Of a DNA stretch of 64,000 bases, positions 8,752 through 17,806 are shown piece after piece (the stretch's first letter is position 1; each line of letters begins with the position of its first letter). The notes beneath the pieces were generated by a model, which saw only the letters and a list, made by a program, of their open reading frames with translations, ran no database searches and was not told the origin of the DNA. Made by a program: the position numbers and the translations under genes. Source of the stretch: Alkalihalophilus pseudofirmus (GTDB lineage: Bacteria; Bacillota; Bacilli; Bacillales; Bacillaceae_D); contig NZ_CP117835.1 in NCBI RefSeq assembly GCF_029094545.1, positions 1,530,001 through 1,594,000 of the forward strand, given 5' to 3'.

Positions 8752-9171
8752 ATGAACTCAACAGCCCCTGATTTTACACTGCCAGCATTAAACGGTACAG
8801 ACTCTGTTACATTAAGTGCATTAAAGGGGAAAGTTGTCCTACTAACTTTCTTTACAACTTGGTGCCCTGATTCGAAAAGAGACATTTTAGAAAAACAGGC
8901 GCTTTTTCAATCGATGAATCGAGACGATGTCAAAATGATTTTTGTTCATGTAACAGGACGAGATTCATCTGTTGATCTAAGTAAGTGGCAAGAAGAGATG
9001 CAGCTTACTCTGCCTGTTTATATGGATCTTGGTACAAAAACGTATGATGCTTACCGTTGTATGGGGGTTCCAACGACGGTGTTGATCGATAAAGACCAGT
9101 CCATTAAAGGCCTCTACAATGATAAAGCTCGTATGATAGACATTATAAAAGGCCTAGGCGGCCTTTTATAA
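8752..9171 (+). CDS. TlpA/peroxiredoxin-like thioredoxin-fold protein with a CXXS site
   Basis: 139 residues with the AhpC-TSA/TlpA fold (TAPDFTLPALNG, VVLLTFFTTWCPDSKRD, GVPTTVLIDKD). The active-site second cysteine is replaced by serine (C38-P-D-S41), so it cannot form the usual intramolecular disulfide and could instead form mixed disulfides. It has no signal or membrane anchor, unlike ResA or StoA. ATG 8752 has AAGGAG in front. The 3' end forms an AAAGGCC/GGCCTTT hairpin. Confidence 0.75.
   Translation: MNSTAPDFTLPALNGTDSVTLSALKGKVVLLTFFTTWCPDSKRDILEKQALFQSMNRDDVKMIFVHVTGRDSSVDLSKWQEEMQLTLPVYMDLGTKTYDAYRCMGVPTTVLIDKDQSIKGLYNDKARMIDIIKGLGGLL
9147..9168. terminator. hairpin at the converging gene ends
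   Basis: AAAAGGCC and GGCCTTTT form a stem with T-rich flanks on both strands. It overlaps the stop of the TlpA-like gene and could also serve the minus-strand phosphoesterase. Confidence 0.6.
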
Positions 9172-9182
9172 TGTGGGGCTAA

Positions 9183-9905
9183 TTATGGTTTTACCCCGTA
9201 AAAGACTACCCGGCCCATCGTTTCAATATTAGGATAACCGCCTTGATGATAAAGCTCTACGACATGCTCTCTGTTATAAGGAACTCTGTGAATCTGCATC
9301 GTGTGACGTCCTTCTTCAAGGTCAGCAATGATATAAGATGCGAGAGGATGGCCGTCAAATGGTAATCCGACGCTCCCTGAGTTAATAACATTTTTGCCGT
9401 GGAAAGAACGAACAAACGGTAAATGGATATGGCCATATGCATAGACGTCTGCTTCATCCTTTTGCATTAATTGGTGCTCAATTTTAGTTGTTTCATCTGG
9501 ATATACATTTTCAAATAAGCTAGTAGGTGTAGCATGAAACGCATGAATTAATTGATCTTGACCGCGGTCTACAATCATTTCACTAGGAAGTTCGCTTAGA
9601 TACGTTAGGTCCTCATCATTTAATCGTTTCAATGTCCAGTCGCGTTCTTTATTTAGGCCATCAAGTGCTTCTTTTGGCACTTCACCTTCATTAAAGCCGC
9701 GCACAAGCCACTCATCTGCATTTCCCTTTACAACGGATGCATCAAGTGAACGAATTAAATTAAGGCATCTTTTAGGTTCAGGTCCTCTAAAAGAGAGGTC
9801 TCCTAAAACAACAATGTGATCGACATCTTTTTTGTTTAAATCGGTAATAACTGCTTCTAGTGCTGTTGCATTGCCATGAATATCTGAAAGAAAAGCAAAT
9901 CGCAT
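9183..9905 (-). CDS. metallophosphoesterase (YfcE/serine-threonine phosphatase-like)
   Basis: 240 residues with the binuclear-metal phosphoesterase motifs in order: DIHGN (D8, H10), GDLSFRGPEP (about 36), GNADE (about 61), HAFHATP and GHIHLP. This is the single-domain DevT/YfcE-like group, often active on phosphodiesters or phosphoproteins; the substrate is not readable. AGGAGG lies before the ATG. A promoter-like TATAGT occurs just upstream on the minus strand. Confidence 0.85.
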   Translation of the reverse strand: MRFAFLSDIHGNATALEAVITDLNKKDVDHIVVLGDLSFRGPEPKRCLNLIRSLDASVVKGNADEWLVRGFNEGEVPKEALDGLNKERDWTLKRLNDEDLTYLSELPSEMIVDRGQDQLIHAFHATPTSLFENVYPDETTKIEHQLMQKDEADVYAYGHIHLPFVRSFHGKNVINSGSVGLPFDGHPLASYIIADLEEGRHTMQIHRVPYNREHVVELYHQGGYPNIETMGRVVFYGVKP

Positions 9906-10072
9906 GATGAAACCTCCTTTTTATAGTAGTATAACAGAGGTTTGTTCCTATTTAACATAACAATTTGGTAAATCTGAAGATTCATTCACTAAATTGAGAC
10001 AAAGGGTCTATCGGTGGAATCCCTTATCAAGCTGTGATAAGATCAAAAAAAAGGTACACAGGAGGTATGAGC

Positions 10073-11209
10073 ATGCATATTTTATCAATTGAACCAACTC
10101 CAAGTCCTAATACGATGAAATTAACATTAAGCGAAAGCTTAGGACAAGGGTCACGTAATAGTTATAACGAAAAAAACAAGGGCGAGGCACCTGAATACAT
10201 ACAAGAATTATTTAACATAGAAGGAGTTAAAAGTGTGTATCATGTAGCTGATTTCCTAGCCATTGACCGCCATCCTAAGGTGGATTGGAAAGTCATTCTT
10301 CCAAAGGTTCGCGAAGTGTTTGGGGAAGATGCAGATGAGACACGTCAACAGGAAAACAAAGCGCAAGATACATTTGGTGAAGTGTATGTAAGTCTTCAAG
10401 TATTCAAAGGCATTCCGATGCAGGTGAAACTGTCTAACGGAGAAGAAGAAAAGCGGGCAGGACTGCCTGATCGTTTTAATGAAGCAATCAGCAAAGCTCA
10501 AAAACCTGAGGACAATGTAGTGATGGAGCGAAAATGGGTGGATCAAGGTATCCGCTACGGTGAACTTGATGATGTAGCTAAAGAAGTAGTAGATGAGGTT
10601 TCAGCGGCTTATTCAGACTCTCGCTTAAATGGGCTGGTTCTTATTGCAAATGGTGAGGCAGGAAAGAATACAGAGCAGGCAGAAAGCAGATTTATTAAAG
10701 TGACAAAAGAAATGCTTGAAGCTTCAGATTGGCGAGAGCGTTATGCGGCTCTTGAGAGAATGGATCCAAAAGAAGAGGATCTTCCTGTGTTAGAGCTTGC
10801 CTTACGTGATGAGAAAGCATCGATCAGACGATTGGCTACTGTTTATTTAGGAATGATTGAAAAGCCGGTTGTCCTTCCATTATTGTATCAAGCTTTAGAG
10901 GATTCTTCAGTCACTGTTCGTCGTACAGCTGGTGATTGTTTGAGTGATATTGGTGATGCTGATGCAGCTGGGGCGATGGAGAAGGCCTTAAAAGATAAAA
11001 ATAAGTTAGTCCGCTGGCGTGCTGCAATGTTTTTATATGAAGTGGGTGACGAGTCCAGCCTTCCTGCATTAAAGGAAGCTGCTGATGATCCTGAATTTGA
11101 AGTGGCGATGCAGGTGAAAATGGCAATTGAACGAATTGAAGGCGGAGAAGAAGCAAAAGGTTCTGTATGGAAGCAGATGACTGATTCAATTTCTAGTGAA
11201 AGGGAGTAG
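10073..11209 (+). CDS. CvfC/YpgR-type protein: NfuA N-terminal-like domain plus HEAT repeats
   Basis: 378 residues. The first 90 (ILSIEPTPSPNTMKLTL...) match the Nfu/NifU N-terminal domain. A middle conserved region follows, and from about residue 225 several HEAT-like repeats (LPVLELALRDEKASIRRLATVYLG, VRRTAGDCLSDIG) run to the end. This is the conserved virulence factor C (S. aureus CvfC, B. subtilis YpgR) architecture; its biochemical role is unknown to me. AGGAGGT at 10060-10066 sets the start at ATG 10073 rather than 10067. In B. subtilis I recall ypgR lying near yphP (brxA), which is also close by here. Confidence 0.82.
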   Translation: MHILSIEPTPSPNTMKLTLSESLGQGSRNSYNEKNKGEAPEYIQELFNIEGVKSVYHVADFLAIDRHPKVDWKVILPKVREVFGEDADETRQQENKAQDTFGEVYVSLQVFKGIPMQVKLSNGEEEKRAGLPDRFNEAISKAQKPEDNVVMERKWVDQGIRYGELDDVAKEVVDEVSAAYSDSRLNGLVLIANGEAGKNTEQAESRFIKVTKEMLEASDWRERYAALERMDPKEEDLPVLELALRDEKASIRRLATVYLGMIEKPVVLPLLYQALEDSSVTVRRTAGDCLSDIGDADAAGAMEKALKDKNKLVRWRAAMFLYEVGDESSLPALKEAADDPEFEVAMQVKMAIERIEGGEEAKGSVWKQMTDSISSERE

Positions 11210-11215
11210 CGGCTG

Positions 11216-11425
11216 ATGAATAAAGAAGAGATCATACAGGAACTTGAAAAAAGAGAAATGGAAGATATTCTTGAACTGATTGAAGATGCGGAAAAGGGTT
11301 ATTTAGAGGAGCTTGAAATTGTTCCTTCTGTTGGACTTCTTTATGATAGAGAGTTAAACGAGGCCATTATCTCTTTATTGAAAGAGCAAGGGGTAGAGAT
11401 TATTTACGTCACTGAAGAAGAGTAA
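11216..11425 (+). CDS. 69-aa protein resembling sigma-70 region 1.1
   Basis: A small acidic helical protein starting 6 bases after the CvfC-like stop. Its C-terminal half (DRELNEAIISLLKEQGVEIIYVTEEE) resembles the end of region 1.1 of SigA, where EFLGEQGVELINENEE occurs. Region 1.1 is an acidic domain that masks DNA-binding surfaces of the sigma factor. A stand-alone copy could act on transcription, but this is inferred from a short stretch only. The ribosome site is AGGGAG. Confidence 0.55.
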   Translation: MNKEEIIQELEKREMEDILELIEDAEKGYLEELEIVPSVGLLYDRELNEAIISLLKEQGVEIIYVTEEE

Positions 11426-11475
11426 GCATAAAGAGTTGAAAGTTACGAGGAGTAACCTTTTAAGGAGGAGTGAAC

Positions 11476-11952
11476 GTGCGCGCTGCACCATCAACCTTTT
11501 TACCTGAAAAAGCACGTTCTGTATGGAGGCTGCAAGCATTCTTTGAAAGTCTGCTTGTAGCTTTATTTCCGATTGCATATGGTGTGCTGATTTATTTTTT
11601 TGATTTTCCACTATGGATTTTATTCAGCTTAATCGGGTTTTATCTTATCTTTGTCCTAATAACTGTATTTATTTTACCTCCTATTCGCTGGAGGCGCTTT
11701 ACGTATGATGTATTAGAGGGTGAGGTAGATATACAATTTGGAGTATTGATTGTTAGGAGACAGTTAATCCCAATGACACGGGTTCAGCATGTTGATACCG
11801 AGCAAGGTCCTCTGCTTAGAAGATATAAAATGGCGGATGTTACGATTACAACTGCAGCAACAAGTCATCGAATTCCTACTCTGTCAGTTGAAGTGGCAGA
11901 TGAATTAAGAGACAGAATCGCTAGACTTGCGGCGGTGGCTTATGATGAGTGA
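11476..11952 (+). CDS. ydbS: PH-domain (bPH2) membrane protein, YdbS-like
   Basis: 158 residues: two membrane helices (about 18-60) followed by one bacterial PH-like domain (RWRRFTYDVLEGEVDIQFGVLIVRRQLIPMTRVQHVDTEQGPLLRRY). This is the YdbS layout. AAGGAGG at 11462-11468 supports the GTG at 11476. It overlaps the next gene by 11 bases. In B. subtilis, ydbS and ydbT form a SigW-controlled operon linked to bacteriocin resistance; I cannot read a SigW promoter here. Confidence 0.85.
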   Translation: MRAAPSTFLPEKARSVWRLQAFFESLLVALFPIAYGVLIYFFDFPLWILFSLIGFYLIFVLITVFILPPIRWRRFTYDVLEGEVDIQFGVLIVRRQLIPMTRVQHVDTEQGPLLRRYKMADVTITTAATSHRIPTLSVEVADELRDRIARLAAVAYDE

Positions 11953-13480
11953 ATTTAAACGGCTTCATCCAGCGAGTATCATTTTGATGTTCTTACAAGG
12001 GTTAAAGGGCATTATTTTACCAGTCATTATTACGTTATTCTTTAGCAGCTCACAAGGGGAGTCTTTTATACGGTTTGAATATATCTGGCTTGTTTTCATT
12101 GTCATTTTATTCATATCGAGCATCCTCTCTTATATCAGCTTTAGATATAAGCTTGAAGATGGAGAGTTATTTGTACAAAAAGGCATCTTTATTAAGAAAA
12201 AGAGATACATACAACAAAAAAGAGTTCAAAGTATCGATATCACAGCGGGACTGCTTCAGCGGATATTTGGACTGGTCAAAGTAAATGTAGAAACAGCAGG
12301 GAGCGGCGGTGAACCTGAAGTTCAATTAAATGCCATTAAAAAACAGGAAGCATCGCTAATTAGTGAAGCATTAAAAGCTGGTAAGCAGAACTTGAAACCA
12401 TCTGATGCAGGTATAGCAGATCATGATTCAAACGATCGTCATGAGCCCGATGCATTAAATGGCAGTGAGTTTAATCCAGACAGTAATGAGCGGTTAGATG
12501 AATCATCGCAAGAGCTAAAACCTTCTGTTAAATGGAATTTATCAACTCAGCACCTGCTTATTGCAGCTCTTACTTCTAGCGGGATCGGTTTAACGATCTC
12601 AGCTGTAGGGGCGTTATTCAGTCAGGTAGAGCAGGTTATCCCTTCAACCCTCTATGAACGGACATTTGGATTTTTAGTTGGGTCTGGTATATGGTTTATC
12701 GCCGCCATTATCTTTTTCATTGTGTTTATTTCATGGATTATATCTTTTATCAATACTGTTTTAAAGTACGGTAATTTTTCGGTTGTCAAACAAAACGATG
12801 ACTTAATCATCAAACGCGGCCTGATTGAAACACGGCAATTAACGATTAACACAGATCGTGTAACTGCTGTAAGGTATGTGGCAAATATCTTCCGACAGCC
12901 GTTTGGCTATACAGCCGTTTATGTTGAAAGTGCAGGTGGAGGGACAGGAGAGGAGCAAGGCTCAACGGTTCTTTTGCCCCTACTCAAGAAAAAAGACGCA
13001 CAGCAAGTTTTAGAAGAACTGCTGCCTGAATATGCAGCAGAGCCAGTCTTTAAGCGGGTGCCGCAAAGAGCCTTAATTAGATATTTAGTGCAGAACACGT
13101 TTATTCCGATTGCAGCGACAGCGGCACTTTTTTACTTCTATCCCGAATTTGCCTACTACGGCCTGATAGCTGTAGCGCTCATGAGTGTGATAGGGTATGC
13201 CCAGTATCGTGATGCAGCGGCTGGTTCACTTTGTGGACAATTATATGTTCGCTATAGAAAACTAAGTCAAGTGATTGTGATATCGAAACATAGGAAAATT
13301 CAATCATTAGAGCGGCATGTGTCATTGCTTCAAGGAAGAAGAGATTTAGCTACAATAAAGTTAGCAGTGCAGTCTAGCTTTAGCTGGAAGTTATTTCGTG
13401 TGGAACATGTAGATGTCAATGATGCGGATCAACTGCTTTATTGGTATTCAAATAAAAACCAACGTGGGCGCTCTGACTGA
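11942..13480 (+). CDS. ydbT: membrane protein with several bPH2 domains, YdbT-like
   Basis: 512 residues with three PH-like modules, each behind membrane helices: about 60-140 (DGELFVQKGIFIKKKRYIQQKRVQSIDITAGLLQRIFG), about 260-350 (VKQNDDLIIKRGLIETRQLTINTDRVTAVRYV) and about 415-510 (CGQLYVRYRKLSQVIVISKHRKIQSLE). A charged, low-complexity insert (about 150-200) is probably a cytoplasmic linker. It is translationally coupled to ydbS by an 11-base overlap. Confidence 0.85.
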   Translation: MMSEFKRLHPASIILMFLQGLKGIILPVIITLFFSSSQGESFIRFEYIWLVFIVILFISSILSYISFRYKLEDGELFVQKGIFIKKKRYIQQKRVQSIDITAGLLQRIFGLVKVNVETAGSGGEPEVQLNAIKKQEASLISEALKAGKQNLKPSDAGIADHDSNDRHEPDALNGSEFNPDSNERLDESSQELKPSVKWNLSTQHLLIAALTSSGIGLTISAVGALFSQVEQVIPSTLYERTFGFLVGSGIWFIAAIIFFIVFISWIISFINTVLKYGNFSVVKQNDDLIIKRGLIETRQLTINTDRVTAVRYVANIFRQPFGYTAVYVESAGGGTGEEQGSTVLLPLLKKKDAQQVLEELLPEYAAEPVFKRVPQRALIRYLVQNTFIPIAATAALFYFYPEFAYYGLIAVALMSVIGYAQYRDAAAGSLCGQLYVRYRKLSQVIVISKHRKIQSLERHVSLLQGRRDLATIKLAVQSSFSWKLFRVEHVDVNDADQLLYWYSNKNQRGRSD

Positions 13481-13496
13481 GCGCTTACGTTGGTTT
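13457..13496. terminator. bidirectional terminator between ydbT and the DUF2777-like gene
   Basis: AAACCAACGT and ACGTTGGTTT enclose a second GCGCTC/GAGCGC stem. It overlaps both stop codons and has T-rich ends on each strand. Confidence 0.85.
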
Positions 13497-14468
13497 ATTT
13501 GATATATTTGATACATACGTCACAACGGAGCGTTTTCCGTTATCAGAAGTAAATTCATACCGGTCAAACACATGGTCACTCGCATCTTCATTAAGTGTAC
13601 GTTCGTAATGATGCTGGACAATAATTTGCCCTGTGTGTGTTCGGTAGGTTAAAAAGTTTACACCCTTAAATGATTTTTGACCGTTAGATTGCAGCAGCTG
13701 AAGCAATAAGCTGTTATGGCAATCGATTAGATCTTTATGATCTATATGATAATCTTTTAATGTCGCTTCAAATAGGTCAAGTGATGAAGGATCTAATTCG
13801 TTCTGTAAAATAAAATAAGGATCAAATTGCTTTTTGTCGATATAAATTGTTTCCCCTTCTGATGGACGATATTCCTCACCGTCATGACTCCTGAATATCC
13901 CTTCACCTACGTAATAGCCGAGCATATCTTTTTTCTTCCCTCTCCATTTAAATTCAAATGGACAGTCGGCTAAATCAAGTGTTGTCTCGTGCTCATCAAT
14001 TAACAAGTACCTTGATCCGCTCTCATAGAAAACATAGGGGATGTGCTCGTGATTCTCATTGGCTGCAGAGTGTAGCAGCCTGTCGAGATTCTCATTTTTT
14101 AAGTAAACTAAAAGTTGATTTTCTTCTACCTGCAGCTCTTTTTGTTCTTTGAAAATGGCAGCTAGACGATCGGCTATGACATTTGCATGAGAATGATCAT
14201 ATGACTCCGGAAGTTTAGCTAAAGAGAGAGGAGCTAATTTATTCCCTGCAAATTCTACGATTTCATTTTCTTTATAAACAGGTGTAGAAATAACCTCAGA
14301 AACTGATGGTTCTCCTAGCTTAACGATATACTTTATTTTCAGTTTCCCCCGCCAAGGCTTTTTCGGCTCTGTTATTATTTCAAGTAATTCACCAATAAAG
14401 TGACCGTGCGGGTCGTCTTTTATGAGCAGGAGTTGATTCATATAACCTTTGGCTTGTATTCTATCCAT
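13485..14468 (-). CDS. DUF2777-like protein
   Basis: A 327-residue soluble protein. Its opening (MDRIQAKGYMNQLLLIKDDPHGHFIGELLEI... EPKKPWRGKLKI) resembles the Bacillus DUF2777 family, which has no known activity. No membrane segment or catalytic motif is evident. I prefer the ATG at 14468, with GCGAGG upstream, over the frame start at 14489. It lies 42 bases downstream of the MBL hydrolase gene on the same strand. Confidence 0.6.
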   Translation of the reverse strand: MDRIQAKGYMNQLLLIKDDPHGHFIGELLEIITEPKKPWRGKLKIKYIVKLGEPSVSEVISTPVYKENEIVEFAGNKLAPLSLAKLPESYDHSHANVIADRLAAIFKEQKELQVEENQLLVYLKNENLDRLLHSAANENHEHIPYVFYESGSRYLLIDEHETTLDLADCPFEFKWRGKKKDMLGYYVGEGIFRSHDGEEYRPSEGETIYIDKKQFDPYFILQNELDPSSLDLFEATLKDYHIDHKDLIDCHNSLLLQLLQSNGQKSFKGVNFLTYRTHTGQIIVQHHYERTLNEDASDHVFDRYEFTSDNGKRSVVTYVSNISNKPT

Positions 14469-14510
14469 GGTAAAAACCTCGCTTTGCAATAAACCTCATC
14501 GTATGTGGAA

Positions 14511-15449
14511 TCAGGTTTGCTTTGATAAATAATCGATGATCCCCATTGAACATACTTTCAGGTCTAGGCGAATGTGTTCATAAGCTGGGTGGTCACGTTC
14601 TACGCCTTTTTTGTCTAATTCATTTTGAACGGCTTCTAAAATGGATGCAGCTAATTCATTTACACCTAAGCCATCTTTAACAGCTTCTTTTCCTTTTTGT
14701 ACAAAGAGCGGCAGCCATTTTTCAATGTGTGAGTAAACCACCTCAGGGTGTGGAGCCAGACTGTAATGACCAAAATAAATTTGTTCAACACCGAACGTTT
14801 GAATTTTCTTCATTGATTGAATCGTCGCTTCTGGGTCAAATTGATTAGGGGATGTAGAAGGAAGAATCAGTTCCACACCATCCTTTGATAAAGGCTCATA
14901 TCTTACACCGAGCGTATCACCTGTAAATATTCCTTTTGATTTTGACTCATAGATACTAATATGATGAGCTGCATGTCCTGGGGTATGTAAAAAAGTTAAT
15001 GTACACGTATCACTTAATGGGAGAGTATCACCATCTTCAACCGTGAGCAGCTTCTCCTCTGCAATAGGAAGAATCGGATCAAATAATCGGTCAAAATCTT
15101 CTTTATACACAGCTTTAGCGCCCATGATTAAGCGAGAAGGATCATGAAGATGTCTTTTTCCTTTTGGATGCACAATCACTTTCGCATTAGGACAATGTTG
15201 AATGAGCAGGCCAGCTCCACCTGCGTGATCAAGGTGAATATGTGAAAGGATAATATATTCAACATCTTCTAGTTTTAAATCTAGCGCCCTAAATCCATCA
15301 ATAATATGTTTAACTGATGGGCTTGGACCTGTTTCAATAATAGTCAGCTTATCCTCATTAAGTATGTAGCTTCCAGTCCTTTCTGGCATACTCATATCAA
15401 AGCCGTCAATAATTGAAATAGAAGGTGTTAAGGATACTGGTGCATTCAT
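14511..15449 (-). CDS. MBL-fold metallo-hydrolase
   Basis: 312 residues. The zinc motif HIHLDHAGG sits near residue 72, followed by FLHTPGHAAHH, GIFTGDTLG and IYFGHYSLAPH. It belongs to the glyoxalase II/YflN-like MBL hydrolases, usually thioester or lactone hydrolases; the substrate is unknown. The ribosome site is AGGGGG before the ATG. It is cytoplasmic. Confidence 0.85.
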   Translation of the reverse strand: MNAPVSLTPSISIIDGFDMSMPERTGSYILNEDKLTIIETGPSPSVKHIIDGFRALDLKLEDVEYIILSHIHLDHAGGAGLLIQHCPNAKVIVHPKGKRHLHDPSRLIMGAKAVYKEDFDRLFDPILPIAEEKLLTVEDGDTLPLSDTCTLTFLHTPGHAAHHISIYESKSKGIFTGDTLGVRYEPLSKDGVELILPSTSPNQFDPEATIQSMKKIQTFGVEQIYFGHYSLAPHPEVVYSHIEKWLPLFVQKGKEAVKDGLGVNELAASILEAVQNELDKKGVERDHPAYEHIRLDLKVCSMGIIDYLSKQT

Positions 15450-15501
15450 TTCATTTCCCCCTTTTTATTGAAATTAACTATTGAATTTAGCTTTACATTA
15501 C

Positions 15502-15538
15502 ATATAAGACCCTTACTAGTAGTGTAAGGGTCTTATAT
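15502..15538. terminator. bidirectional hairpin
   Basis: ATATAAGACCCTTAC and GTAAGGGTCTTATAT form a 15-bp perfect stem between two minus-strand genes. Confidence 0.8.
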
Positions 15539-15584
15539 CGATTTAACAAGTATTAAAGCAAGGTGATACGAAGGTCTGCTTGTT

Positions 15585-16496
15585 CTAAGATTTACGATCT
15601 TGCTCATAGCGGAGCTTTTGAAGTCTTAGCAGGTGGTTCATATGTTCCCTTCGTTTTTCTTCCAGCTGCTCATAAAAAGTAATAAGAGTTAATTCCATTT
15701 GTGATAAAGAAACAAAGACATCTTCTTTATGGTCTAGCTGATTTTTCATTGATAGAGACAAAAAGGTATTCAAGAGGTTGGGGATATCTTCCTTAAGCAT
15801 TCTTCGTACTGTATGCTTTTCTTCATAATCCAAGAGATCAAAATCTTCCTGTAATTTTTCAACTTGCTTAATAATGCGGGTTAATCGGTTTTCAATTAAC
15901 GGGTCTACAGAAAATTTTTTTACTGTATCTAAATATCGAATGGCTTCTTGTCTTATAAGGCCGATATCCTGCTGTTTATTTAATGCAGGAGCTTTTAACG
16001 AATTCACTTCAGCTAATGTTAAAGCAGATGACGTCCCATTTGTATAAGCCTCGTCTAATCGGTGAATCCGATAGAATAACCCATTAAATAGAGTGGATTC
16101 CGCAACTTGTCTGACATGTGCCCGTCCATTTTTTAAATAATGAATACTCGCTTCTCGAATGACACCTACTCCATTTTTAGCCTTCATATATTTTCGGTAG
16201 CATGTGATTGTGATCCGTTTATGAATTGCAGAATTGGTGTATTTAGTATCGTTCATTTTCAAAGTGATCTGCTTGTGAGTCAATTTGATTTTAATGACAA
16301 ACTCTTTATGCTTACGTTTAATGACGCGCTGCTTATTTTGACCATCTGCTTTCTCAATCATTCTCTCAATGAGTGATTCAGCTTCATGAATCAGCTTTTG
16401 ACTGGCTGCATCTTTTAGCAGATGTTCCTCAACAGGACGTTTATGAGCGGGAGTCAAAAAACGAAAGAAAGGGGATTGCAGCAATGTACGACTCAA
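15585..16496 (-). CDS. XpaC-like partner of the TelA-family gene
   Basis: About 303 residues, basic and helical, without membrane segments. The C-terminal half (LLDYEEKHTVRRMLKEDIPNLLNTFLSL...SQMELTLITFYEQLEEKRREHMNHL) resembles the core of XpaC, which sits beside the TelA-type yaaN gene in B. subtilis. The family label is tentative. GGAGGTG is spaced 8 bases from TTG 16496, which I prefer over GTG 16505 that overlaps the ribosome site. It is co-transcribed with the upstream telA gene, 37 bases apart. Confidence 0.55.
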   Translation of the reverse strand: MSRTLLQSPFFRFLTPAHKRPVEEHLLKDAASQKLIHEAESLIERMIEKADGQNKQRVIKRKHKEFVIKIKLTHKQITLKMNDTKYTNSAIHKRITITCYRKYMKAKNGVGVIREASIHYLKNGRAHVRQVAESTLFNGLFYRIHRLDEAYTNGTSSALTLAEVNSLKAPALNKQQDIGLIRQEAIRYLDTVKKFSVDPLIENRLTRIIKQVEKLQEDFDLLDYEEKHTVRRMLKEDIPNLLNTFLSLSMKNQLDHKEDVFVSLSQMELTLITFYEQLEEKRREHMNHLLRLQKLRYEQDRKS

Positions 16497-16533
16497 TACG
16501 ATCACCTCCAGATAAAAAATATCTTTTTATTCA

Positions 16534-17559
16534 CTATTTATCTAATAATTTTGTCTGCATCTCTTTATTAAGAGTATCCATTTCTTCAATAAATTGTTTG
16601 CCGCTCGTAACAATTCGTTCATTGGACTGTTCCGTTAATTCAATCGCTTCAAACACATTGTTATATGCTTTTTTAAACGCTTCGATCGCAATAGCAGGTT
16701 CCTCTAGTGTCTTCAATGTAGCTTCTGTATTCTGTTTTAACATTTCTGCATTAGATAAAAGCATTGATTCAGTTGCTTCATTAACGTTACGAACAGCACT
16801 AATGACTTTTTGTTGATTATTTAAGGCAAGCTGAATGGAAGCCGTGACGGTAATAATATTTTTTGTCATGGTAATGGCATTGAAAATAGCTTCTTCAAGC
16901 TTATCATTATTTTCAATAATCAAATCGACTGAGGCAAGTGATTGCTGTAATACCATAACGGCTTGGGACATGTTTTTTACTCGAGAGACCACTTTTAGCT
17001 GTCCTTTTTTCAATGCATTTGGATTATCTTTCCACTTCTCAGAAGTCATTTCTTCTTCAAGCATGGCGTGCAGCCTGTTACCCGCATCAATTTGTTGATT
17101 TAAGTTTGTAATTCGCTGTTTGGCTACATCTTTTAATTGCTGCAGCATTAATGTATCTTCTTGCAGTTTGTCCTTCCCGCTAAGCAGCCCTTCAATGACT
17201 TGTTCGACTTGAGCTTCAACCGTTTGATATTTTCTAGCATATTGTTCGATCGGGCTTCTTCTTAACAGTTTATTCGTCCACTTTTTTAGCGGACTGTCTT
17301 TTAAGTAATCAGGCTCAAGCTGGCTGACCATTTCTTTTAATTGATGCAGTTGATTAGGCAGCTGATTTGATTGGTCGTTCATCATTTCTTTAACAGGACG
17401 CTTCAGTGCTTCAAGTGATTCTCCTGCCTCTTTTTGTTCTTCCTCACCTAAAGTATTTAATGAAGCAAGCAGTGAATCGATATCTTCTGATTGTCTATAT
17501 TTATTAATCAGTTCCACTTCTTTATTTTGTTGTTCCTGTCTATTATCTTGAGTCATCAT
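16534..17559 (-). CDS. TelA/YaaN-family protein (toxic anion resistance)
   Basis: 341 residues, almost all coiled coil. It shows the conserved TelA segments SPIEQYARKYQTVEAQVEQVIEGL, RLHAMLEEEMTS and AIFNAITMTKNIITVTASIQLALNNQQKVI. Family members were named for tellurite resistance, and in Gram-positives they also affect envelope stress and antibiotic tolerance. GGAGGAGATC precedes the tandem ATGs. The frame is intact at the usual length. Confidence 0.85.
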   Translation of the reverse strand: MMTQDNRQEQQNKEVELINKYRQSEDIDSLLASLNTLGEEEQKEAGESLEALKRPVKEMMNDQSNQLPNQLHQLKEMVSQLEPDYLKDSPLKKWTNKLLRRSPIEQYARKYQTVEAQVEQVIEGLLSGKDKLQEDTLMLQQLKDVAKQRITNLNQQIDAGNRLHAMLEEEMTSEKWKDNPNALKKGQLKVVSRVKNMSQAVMVLQQSLASVDLIIENNDKLEEAIFNAITMTKNIITVTASIQLALNNQQKVISAVRNVNEATESMLLSNAEMLKQNTEATLKTLEEPAIAIEAFKKAYNNVFEAIELTEQSNERIVTSGKQFIEEMDTLNKEMQTKLLDK

Positions 17560-17806
17560 TGATCTCCTCCGTCGTGTGAAAAATAGAGTTTATTTATAGT
17601 ACATACGATTATCCGCATCGTTAGGTTTCGGTTGATTATCCTTCTATTATGTATCAAATAATTTTGAAAGACAATGAATGTGATATGGATTATAATAAGT
17701 GCTTTAGGAAGTTAAAGGAATTAAGATTACGGCGCGTTGTCAGTTTCTAGTAGCAATTTGTCTGGTTCAAGATATACTTGAACATTTCGAAAGGTGGACT
17801 ATATTA

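Noticed and set aside
10888-11235. Overlapping minus-strand frames inside the CvfC-like gene
   Set aside because: They are shadows of the coding strand with serine-rich low-complexity translations and no ribosome sites.
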